Shown here in pieces: positions 1 through 8,000 of a DNA stretch of 64,000 nucleotides. The position numbers and the translations under genes were made by a program. Source of the DNA: Prorocentrum cordatum (Eukaryota > Sar > Dinophyceae > Prorocentrales > Prorocentraceae); the NCBI GenBank assembly GCA_963575745.1, contig CAUYUJ010011259.1, positions 377,809-441,808 on the forward strand, written 5' to 3'. The notes beneath the pieces are model-generated. The model was not told the origin of the DNA. It made no database searches and saw only the letters and a list, made by a program, of their open reading frames with translations. Numbering within the stretch: the first letter of the stretch is position 1; each line of letters begins with the position of its first letter.

Positions 1-54
1 ACGGTCGGCCCGGATTGGTAGGTCGACCCTGCCAGCTCAAGTTTGGGCGTTGCG

Positions 55-205
55 TAATGGGGGGGTCATAAATGGGGGGTTGGTGAGGGTGGTCCGAAAA
101 AGTACCCAAACGGTACCTAAACGAGCCCCCTGGGGGTCCAGAGGGGCCCGAAAGGGGCACGAAAGGGGACCGTTTCTGACCCCCCCATTTGTGACCCCCC
201 CATTA
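55..205. mobile_element. Short TIR element, family S (one copy)
   Basis: The stretch begins TAATGGGGGGGTCATAAATG and ends in the near-perfect inverse (178-205), enclosing about 95 bp. This is the layout of a small non-autonomous TIR element. No coding frame is evident. Bases 1-54 show nothing recognisable. Confidence 0.5.
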
Positions 206-224
206 AGCCACGCCCAAGAAGTCT

Positions 225-466
225 AGGCCTCCCAGATGGGGTCGGAGCAGATGGGGTCGGAGGATCGTTCCGCAGCGGCGATGCGTCGCCGATTCGGCTC
301 GATGTGCAGCCCGATGTTCCTCACGTCGACGTCGCCGATGCATCGCTGGTGCATCGCCGGTGCATCGCTGGTGCATCGCCGATGCGGCGCCGATGCATCG
401 CCGATGCATCGCCGATGCGGCGCGAGCTTCCGACCCCATCTACTCCGACCTCATCTGGGAGGCCTC
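225..466. mobile_element. Foldback/MITE family B, copy 1
   Basis: The ends are inverted copies of AGGCCTCCCAGATGGGGTC followed by a second GATGGGGTCGGA block. The centre is a run of GCATCGCCGATG-type palindromic repeats. A second copy with the same ends and core lies at 34918-35158. Open frames rich in MHRRCIGDAS are translations of this repeat, not genes. Confidence 0.75.
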
Positions 467-590
467 TATCAAGGGTACCTTGGTGTCCTGTGCCTCGCGG
501 CACGTGCCTTCTGACACTCCTACGGCGATGTGGCCCTCGGAAGGGTCTTGTGTCCTCTCGCGTGCCCTGTCCAATCAAGGCCGACTGTAA
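467..590. repeat. Dispersed repeat family P, copy 1 (no CTC insert)
   Basis: This segment matches 48655-48985 almost base for base (TGTCCTGTG...CCTCGGAAGGGTC...TGTCCTCTCGCG). The second copy carries about 215 bp of (CTC)n at the position of AAGGGTC/TTGTGTCC, which this copy lacks. Looser relatives are at 18918-19030 and 33700-33800. Confidence 0.65.
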
Positions 591-634
591 GAGGCGACAT
601 CTCAGAAGGCGACGGGGCTTCCCAGAGGCCCCCC

Positions 635-750
635 AGCCTTCTGAGAAGCCCGCCGTGCCTTCAGAGAGGGCTTTGAAGGCTGAGCCTTCTGAGAAGCCCG
701 CTGTGCCTTCAGAGAAGGTTTTGAATGCTGAGCCTTCTGTGAAGGCCCGC
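635..750. repeat. 48-bp tandem repeat, 2.4 units
   Basis: Units begin at 635 and 683, with a partial third at 731. Each starts AGCCTTCTGAGAAGCCCGC and differs at only a few bases. The CTTCTGAGAAG palindrome relates it to family D elements at 1249, 10349 and 59945. Confidence 0.75.
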
Positions 751-760
751 ACCCTCAGCC

Positions 761-1248
761 TTACCTCTGGACGCACCGCGCACCGCCAAAAGTCAGTGCT
801 CCCCCGCCCCCCCCCCCGCCCCCCGTTCGAAGTAGCTGGCATCGGCTCGGCACCCTGAACTCCACGGTTCCGGCCATCCTTCTCGTCCTCCTGGGGAGGA
901 GGAAGAGGAAATGAGGAGAGAGGGATGCGGAGGGAGGGAGGGAGGAAAGGAGGGAGGAGGCAAGAGGAGAAGTAGAAAGAGGAGGAGGAGGAGGAGGAGC
1001 AGCAGGAAGAAGCCTCATCGAATCTCGCCCGATCTGGATCGTCCTCGGGACGCCAGAGTTGGTGCTCTTTGGGAGGGGGGAGCGCCGGTGTCGGCTGGGC
1101 GCGGGTGCCCCGGAGGGGTGGCGACGAGATCTAGACGTATCCACCGCCCCTGGCCAGGCCCATCCTCGGCCCAGGAGCGACGTATGTATGTACGCATCCC
1201 TGGCTTGGCCAGGGAGAGGCACCTGCACCGCGCCCGGGCCCAAGAATG
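761..1248. other. No gene recognised
   Basis: GC-rich sequence with a C-run near 800-820 and a purine-rich GGAGG stretch at 890-1010. Open frames on both strands are arginine/proline/glycine-rich and lack conserved motifs. Confidence 0.5.
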
Positions 1249-1436
1249 GCGCGGGGGGAAATGGAGCAGCACATGGCCTGCTCAGAAGGCGGCGGGACTT
1301 CTCAGAAGCCCTCGCGCCTTCCGAGAAGTTGTGTGTGTCTTCGGGGAAGGCTTGGGAGACTTCTCGGGAGGCCAGGGGGCCTCCGAGCCTTCTGAGAACG
1401 CCCGCCCCTGCTTACCTCCCCCCCTTGCCCACCGCC
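1249..1436. mobile_element. MITE family D, copy 2
   Basis: The core GGCGGCGGGACTTCTCAGA (1289-1307) and its flank are nearly identical to the copy at 10349-10548. Inner palindromes of CTTCTCAGAAG and CTTCTGAGAA follow, then a C-run with GCCCACCGCCT at the right end. The termini are more decayed than in copy 1. Confidence 0.65.
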
Positions 1437-1469
1437 TGAAACCATCATCCTCGTCATAACCACCGTCAC

Positions 1470-1597
1470 CGTCCTCACAATCACCACCGCCGCCGCGCGA
1501 CGCCGACGCCGCCGTCGCCAGCGGCCGCCGTCGATGCCTTCGCCTTCGCCGCCGTGGCCGCCGTGGCCGCCGCCGCCGCCGTCGCCGTCGTCGTCGC

Positions 1598-1630
<33 letters not shown>

Positions 1631-2052
1631 CGTCGTCGTCGCGCCACCGCCCTCACAGTCACCACCGCCGCCGCGCGACAGGCGGACTGCGCACCCCTCC
1701 TCGTGAAGCTGCACACGCCCGCCGGCGCGCCCGGCGCCGCGCACCCCGAGCTGCTGCTGCGGCCCCGTGGCCCGGCCGGCTCCGCGGACGCCGCGCGAGC
1801 CGAGCGCACCGAGCAGGCCCGACGACGACGCCGACGACGACGGCGTCGGCAACGGCGACGACGACGGCGACGGCCACGGCGACGGCCACGGCCACGGCCA
1901 CGGCGGCCACGGCGGCGAAGGCGAAGGCATCGACGGCGGCCGCCGGCGACGGCGGCGTCGGCGTCGCGCGGCGGCGTCGTCGTCGGCGGCGGCGACGGCG
2001 GCGACGGCGGCGAGGACGGCGGCGGCGGCGGCGACGACGACGACGACGGCGA

Positions 2053-2087
<35 letters not shown>

Positions 2088-2130
2088 AAGACGATGAGGC
2101 CGATGCTGGCGGCTAGCATCTGCGGTCGCT
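1470..2130. repeat. GCC/GTC/GAC trinucleotide low-complexity block
   Basis: Over 600 bp of interrupted GCC, GTC, GAC and GGC trinucleotides. All six frames stay open and translate to poly-R, poly-A, poly-S/P or poly-D/G. No domain is visible, so these frames are treated as noncoding simple sequence. Confidence 0.8.
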
Positions 2131-3029
2131 CGCATCGACGGATGATGCGACGGCGACGACGGCGACGGTGGCGTCGTCGACGGCGGTGGCGCCCAGCGGC
2201 GGCGGCAGAGGACGCGGGCTCGAGGCGTCGCGACGGCGAGGAAGGTCGGAGCGCCGCAGGGTCGAAGCTCCGAGAGGGTCGAAGCGGCGTCGGAGGGTCG
2301 AAGCTCGTCGCGCGAGAGTCAAGGGGCAACGTCGGAGGGGGATAGGCTCAGCGCGGCAGGGGGGGGGGGCGTGTCGACCCCAACCGCCCATTCGTCACCG
2401 AGCAGGGGGGGCGGACGGCCCACCCTGCCCAGGGCCATGCGGGTCCGTGGTCGGAGTGGCCACTCGCCGGTCCCTCGGCGGTGCACTGCCGATTCTGGCT
2501 CGACGTGCCCCTCCCCCCACTGAGCCAGCGCCCCCCCCACCGAGGTCTCCCCCTCGGGGTGGAAGCATCGAGGATCGAAGCTCTGAGGAGGGTCGAGGCC
2601 CGACGGTGCGGGGGGTCGAAGCTCGACAAGCCTCCGGCAGCTCCTCTGCCTTCCGCGGGCCTCTCCACGGAGCCAGGCGGTGCGCCGCCGTGGGCTGCGG
2701 CGTCTCAGAGGCTTTTGGGCCCGTTTTGGAGGGCCTCGTCTGGGCAGGCTCGAGGAACGAGGATCGAGGGAGGCTCGAGCACTGGAGAGGCTCATGGACC
2801 CTGGGAGGCTCGAGTATCGAGGGTCCCGCGCTTGTCTGTTGCCCTCCCAGGGCCAGCAGAGAGACCAGAGACCCTTCGAGGGAAGGGGGGCGAAGTGGGA
2901 AGCGGGTACGGAGGGACAGGAGGGCAGAGGGACGGAGGGACGGAGGAGGCGGAGCAGCAGCAACAGCAGCAGCCAGATGGAGGAGAAGAGGGGGCGAGGA
3001 GCAGGAGGAGCAGCAGGAGGAGGACCAAG
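2131..3029. other. Intergenic repeat-rich DNA, including family J-like segment
   Basis: About 2383-2540 resembles 60320-60670 and 40430-40590 (CCCAATCGCC-type start, GCCGATTC centre, CCCCCCACTGAGCCAGC-type end). Around 2560-2830 there are short direct repeats of GTCGAAGCTC and GGCTCGAG. No credible gene was found. Confidence 0.4.
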
Positions 3030-3510
3030 AACCATTTTTTGAAAACCAACCGCCCTCCATCCGTGAAGCTTCTGCTGTTTGTAATGACGAATATGCGCGG
3101 CGCTACGGCGAGAGCGGCATTGAGAAGACGGTCCGCCCTCCAAATGTGAAAGCCGTGCATCTTTGATTTTGCTGCACCCGCAAAAAATGCTCGCGGCGCT
3201 CGGGCGAGAGCCGCATTTTGAAAACAGACCGCCCTCTACCCGTGAACTTCTTGCAAAAGGTTAGGACGAGTGCGCGCGGCGCTACGGCGAGAGCCGCATT
3301 GTGAAAGCGATCCGCCCTCCATCCGTGAAGCTCTTGCAATAGTTTGCGACGGTTGTGCGCAGCGCTGGAGCAAGAGCCGCGTTTTGCAAACCACCCGCCC
3401 TCCATCCGTGAAATTGGTACAAAATCTGATCTTAAGGATCGTAAGTGGTGACGAAGTCTCAGGCGAAACGCCCGGCCCGCCGTTTCGACCAGCTTCGAGG
3501 TGCGACAAGA
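3030..3510 (+). repeat. Family G repeat, copy 1: ~80-bp tandem units
   Basis: About five units, each with CCGCCCTCCATCCGTGAA, a variable spacer, then CGCGGCGCTACGGCGAGAGC and TTGAAAAC-like sequence. The block ends with GTCTCAGGCGAAACGCCCGG. The same units occur inverted at 44870-45235 and 45840-46230, and in this orientation at 33130-33400. The exact LINE spliced leader lies 79 bp past its right edge. Confidence 0.8.
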
Positions 3511-3546
3511 AGAAGCTGGTTGCAAGGAAGAGGGATGGAGGAGGAT

Positions 3547-3588
3547 CCTCCTCCCCCCTCCTCCTCTCCCTCCTCCTCCTCCTCCTCC
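3547..3588 (+). repeat. (CTC)n tract abutting the LINE 5' end
   Basis: Imperfect CTC/TCC repeat running directly into the spliced-leader relic at 3589. A second CTC tract begins right after the LINE 3' end at 9967, so the element sits between two CTC tracts. Confidence 0.85.
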
Positions 3589-3610
3589 TCCGTAGCCATT
3601 TTGGCTCAAG
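3589..3610 (+). other. Exact 22-nt dinoflagellate spliced-leader relic
   Basis: The 22 bases match the known DinoSL consensus (D)CCGTAGCCATTTTGGCTCA-AG in full, with T as the first base. In dinoflagellates this sequence is trans-spliced onto nuclear mRNAs, so finding it in the genome directly upstream of a LINE coding region marks reverse transcription and integration of a trans-spliced transcript. The lack of any mismatch suggests a young insertion. Confidence 0.9.
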
Positions 3611-3747
3611 ATGTTGAGTTCCGCAGGGGAACAAGTGGATACCGCTAGTCCGCGGCAGTGCCAGGGCTGTTCAGCCCGACATCTTCTCTCGAGACCTGTA
3701 CGGGGAGCTACGCGCTGCCGTCCAGAGTCCCAGCCCAGCCCGCCGCC

Positions 3748-5008
3748 ATGTCGGATCGCAGGCGCGGAGGCGGCAAGTCCCCAGCTCCAAGGGTCTCCAT
3801 CTCGTCCGACTACGTGGGATGCAAGAAGTGCGGTTACCGTTGGACCTACAAGACCAAGCAGTCCTGCTACAGCTGTGGGCAGGCCCTGCGACCATCGTAC
3901 TCTCCTGCTCCCAAGCCCCGTGGCGTCTGGGCTAGCGGCAGCGGAGGCTGGTGGCAGGACAACCACAAAGGCGCCGACTGGTACCAGGAAGCCGAGGAGA
4001 CCACGCAGAGGACCGAGCCGCTTGCGATCGGCGAGGTGGTGCAGACCCTCGGCGGGCAGGCCCTCTCCGAGGCCCAGAGGCAGGCGCTCCAGCAGCTCGA
4101 GAGCGCCTTCGCCCCGCCGGCCCCTGCAGAGCGCCCCGCGCTCCTGGAGGAGGGCATCCAGCGGGCGGCCGCGGCGGAGAGGGCTGCTCGTCGGGAGCTG
4201 GAGAAGCGTGCCAAGCAGCTGGCCGACGCCAAGCTCTGGCTCGACGAATGCCAGGCTCGATCCGATGCGGCAGCTGACGCCCTGGTGGGGGCTGAGGTCA
4301 AGCTGGCGCAGGAGAAGAAGGCGTTGGCGTCTCCAGGCAAGGACCCTCAGCCTGAGGGGACCAACAAGGGCGGCGGGGTCATCAACCTCTCTGCCTTGTT
4401 GGGCGAAGGAGAGGCCAGTTTTGTCATCGAGGACGGCCCCCTCTTCGACCTGGAGGGGCTGGATATCACATCCGAGCAGCGGCAGCAGTTCAACAAGCTC
4501 AAGCAGACCTTCGAGGCGTCGGTGCAGCAGGCGGTCCGCACGCACTTCGGGCCAGGGGCTGACGTCCTCAAGTCCCAGCGCGAGCAGCTCGAAGAGATCA
4601 GGATGCTCCGCGAGACCTTCAAGAAGCGCAGGCGGGAGCACCCCCCTGCGGCCGCGGCGGCAACAGAGGCGTCATCGCCCCAGACCCCCGAGGGGAGCCC
4701 GCCGCAGGCGCCTGCCCAGGCCAAGCGCGAGGACCCTCCTGCGGAGGCGGCGGCTGCAGAGGCGCCAGCGGCCCAGAGCCCCGAGGGGAGGCCCGCCGCA
4801 GGCGCCAGCCCAGGCCTCCCAGGAGGCCCAGCAGGCTGCCCAGCCCGCCGCGGAGCCGCAGGGTGCCCAGGGCGCTTCGCCTGGCGCTGCCAGCTCTGAC
4901 GCTGGCCCTGACGCTGGTCGTGAAGCCGCTGGCAAGGAGCTGGCGGAGGCCTTGCAGCGCGCCAGGGCTCGCAGGGCGGAGGCAGTCGCCAAGCCAGTAC
5001 CTCTTTAG
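3748..5008 (+). CDS. LINE ORF1: zinc-ribbon, coiled-coil nucleic-acid-binding protein (one frameshift)
   Basis: The ATG at 3748 (GCCGCCATGT) is chosen because it directly precedes the conserved part. Residues 25-43 hold C-x2-C-x11-C-x2-C, a zinc ribbon probably binding nucleic acid. Residues 99-195 are Ala/Glu/Leu/Lys-rich and predicted coiled coil, followed by a conserved-looking acidic/helical block (VINLSALLGEGEASFVIEDG) and a Pro/Ala/Gln-rich tail. Read without change, this frame stops at 4899. A repeat inside the tail (PEGSPPQAPAQA, coded from about 4690) recurs at about 4783 with one extra G at 4790/4791. Past that point the protein-like frame is the one ending at 5008 with AVAKPVPL. 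By analogy with other LINE ORF1 proteins it would form an RNP with element RNA. An ATG at 3611, directly after the leader, opens a frame that does not look like protein. Confidence 0.8.
4790..4791 (+). other. Apparent 1-nt insertion in LINE ORF1
   Basis: The internal repeat reads GAGGGGAGCCCGCCGCAGG at about 4690 but GAGGGGAGGCCCGCCGCAGG at about 4783. The extra G shifts the frame from the one used upstream to the one open until 5008. It could be a true mutation in this copy or a sequencing error in a G-run. Confidence 0.65.
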
Positions 5009-5009
5009 C
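5003..5009 (+). promoter_or_regulatory. Candidate +1 ribosomal frameshift site CTT-TAG-C at ORF1/ORF2 junction
   Basis: ORF1 ends CTT TAG; skipping one T continues AGC CCG CAC GGG, exactly the ORF2 frame. CUU followed by a stop and C has the form of known +1 shift sites such as bacterial prfB (CUU UGA C). ORF2 has no ATG before residue 152, already inside the endonuclease domain (numbered from 4863), so it needs frameshifting, reinitiation or a non-AUG start. Functional use is an inference. Confidence 0.4.
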
Positions 5010-8000
5010 CCGCACGGGCTCGGCAGCCTGGCCTCCACGGCTGCAGGTACCAGTACGCAATGCTCTACATGGTCGGGTTCATGGCATGAGCCCAGCACGT
5101 CGCAGGAGCCAGAACCTTTCAGAGGGTCTCCTCCTGACGCAGTCAGTACATCATTCTCTACATGGTCAAGTTCACCGAAGGCGAGCCCTCCACGTCGTCG
5201 AGGCAAGGGCAGCACGCGCAACGTGGGGCTCGAGTTCATAGGCTTCAACTGTTCATCTTGGGCGCAGGCTATTGATGTCTTGGATGAGGCCGCTACAAGG
5301 AAGGTCGTGGGCCCCATGCATATCACGTTCCTTCAGGAGCATAGGCTGACCGCGCCCATTGCCAAGGACATCGAGGCGGCCAGCTTCAACAGGCACTACA
5401 CGGCAGCACTGGTTCCAGCTGTCAGCGGCCCAGGCGGGCGGCCGACTAGTGGAGTTGGGTTCCTCGTGCCAAGGAATGTTGGCCTTACACATCTTGAAGG
5501 CATGAATACGTTTGATATCTCACCTCCTGGGTCGCCTGGCCGCGCGGCAGTGGGCTGGTGCTCTGCTGGACAGAAGGGTGGCCTCATGATTATCACGGCA
5601 TACTTTTGGACACGGGAAGGTTGGACGATTCGAAATTTGTCAATTCTGGAGTCCACTGCAACGGTCATCAAGCAGCATGACATGCCGCGGGTATTCCAAG
5701 CAGACTTCAACGAGACGGGGGAGTCTTTACTCAAGACGGGTTGGTGCCAAGATGTGGGTGGAGTTGTGCGACTCCCTTCCACTACCACGCGTGCAGGAGT
5801 CGGCGGTGGCAGTATCATCGATTTCGTTGTGCTCGACGCCCGCATCCAGCATGCTTTCGGAGACACGGTAAAAGTATTAGACACCGCAGCCGCACCTCAC
5901 TCGCCCGTTCGCCTAGTCATGCAGTCCAGGATGAGAGCAAAAGGCGGCTGGAGGCTTGCCAAGCCCAGACCTTTCCCACTGGAGAGGCCGTGCGGACACG
6001 TCCCGCAGCCTGCACAGTGGCCAGATTTCGATCATCAGGACGATTTAAATGGCACCCAGCTTGACCAGCTTTGGAAGCAGATTTCACACTGTGCTGAAAC
6101 AGAGCTGGTGAATCTCCTGGGCGTGGAAGAACCCCAATCCTACCTCGGTCGGGGCGATCCTCCTCGGTGGACCTGGGCCCCCCTCGCTGGTCCTCAATCG
6201 CACGCACGCCCCAGGGGAACGCCTAGCTCCCGAGCTTGGCGGTGGGTCGCCGCACGAGCCAGTGATTTTATGTTCCCCGCACAAGCTGCCCAGCAGGAAG
6301 GTACCTGGACGCATGCACGCGCGCGACGAGCAAAGCTCGAGCGCCGCATCGAAGGAGGAAGGAGTCGGTTGGTTCACGACTTGGGGGAGGAGGCTGAGCA
6401 CGTAATCGCCCAGTTTGAACGATACCGCGCCTTTTGCCTCGAGGGCCCAGCGCTCATGGAGCAGGCCCCCGAGATCATGGGTCTCCAGCGACGAGCTGTA
6501 GCCAACGCTCAGACCATCGAGCGGCAGCAGGCAGCCACACGGTCAAAAGAATGGCGAGAACGTTTGAAGACGGAATCGGCAGCAGGCTCTTCTTTCATCC
6601 ACAGGATCAGCAAGTGGCGTACCCCTCCTCCCCCCGTCACGGGTTACTCCGTCTCCAACCTCGAGCTTGCTGATCCTCAGGAAGCGGCCGACAGGGCTGC
6701 GCAAGAGTGGTTTGACGCTTGGGGCTCCCATGGACAGGAAAGCACGGGTCCCTCAGACCGACCCTGGGAGGCCGCTCGTTTCGCCCATCCGTTGGTTCAC
6801 CTGGACCGCCAGCTGTTTACCAAAATATGTTTGAGTTTTCCTGCCAGGACGGGAATAGGCTCCGACCACTGGCACCCACGCTGGTGGGCTTGGATTTCGG
6901 ACGAAGGCAAAGACTGCCTCATTCAGCTAGTGATGTTTATCTCTCGCACGGCACAGTTCCCATCGCAGGTAAGGTACATCATATACTTCCTACTTTCGAA
7001 GGAGTCGGGAGGCACACGGCCGATTGGGCTCCTCCCCTCCCTCATGCGTGTAGTAGAACGAGCTCACTCTGGCCTCTTTCACGACTGGGAGCGCTCTGCC
7101 AAGCGCAAATATGATTTCGGGGGCCCTGGAGGGGGCTCCGAAGAGGCAGCATGGCACCAGATGGTGCACGATGAGGGGACGCGTGAGGGGGAGGTGTCGG
7201 TGACGGGGGTGCTGGATCCGTCGCGTGCTTTTGAACATGTAACCATGACTGCCCTGTGGGTCGTAGCCCCTCTTTGCGGCTTCCCACAGCAGCTAGCCAA
7301 GCTTCTCATCAGCATCTACACGTCCACCAGGCTGGTTGCCTTTCGAGGGGTCCTAGCCAAGAAGTCGATTCAAACTTTTTCGGCCGTTGTGGCTGGCTCG
7401 ATCGGTGGCACCAGGGCACTCAAGATGGTGGTGCTGCAGGTCACAGATGCAATACATCAAGCCTGGGGGGCTCGCCTCCAGATGAAATTATTCGTCGACG
7501 ATCTCAGTATTCAGGTCCGAGGAGCGTTGCGATGTCTCAATGTTCTGCAGGCTGCTGTCACGTTCTATATCCGTGAGATTGAAGGCACCTGGCGCATCCC
7601 TGTCTCCCGTGGTGCCCGCGGCAAAGGGTACATCCTCGTCGCCTCGGCCTCGGCTCGGAATCGCCGCGCTGCTTGGGCCAAAGACCTGGGTCTTGCCATC
7701 ACCGACACCAGCTCGCAGCTGGGAGTGGACAGCGCTGGAGGCGCCGTAGTTCGCAAAAGAAAGAAAATGCAGAAGCGATTTAAATACGCATGCCAGCGCA
7801 AGTCAAAATTAAAAGCCCTCTCAAAGCAAGGGGCCCGCCTCGCCAGGGTTGTCCGCCAAGGGGTGATCCCGTCCGTGACCTACGGGTCGAGCTGTTTAGG
7901 AGTCTCGCCTGTTTCTCTGAACAGAATGCGTGTCATGGTCTCGGGCAGCCTGGGTGGTAGTGCGATTGGTCGAGACAGAGTCCTCCGACTCTGGACGTAT

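Noticed and set aside
236-514. Cys/His/Arg-rich small proteins from the GCATCGCCGATG repeat
   Set aside because: They are six-frame readings of the palindromic family B core, and the same peptides appear from both strands.
1481-2345. Long arginine- or alanine-rich frames on both strands
   Set aside because: They come from GCC/GAC/GTC trinucleotide repeats and are open in four or more frames.
4863-5006. GTG at 4863 as the ORF2 start
   Set aside because: It is only where an alternative start codon occurs in an open frame; it overlaps ORF1 and precedes any conserved residue by over 110 codons.
3611-5008. ATG immediately after the spliced leader as ORF1 start
   Set aside because: The frame from 3611 gives an R/S/P-rich sequence without the zinc ribbon; it becomes protein-like only after the 4790 frameshift. 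The ATG at 3748 heads the conserved frame.
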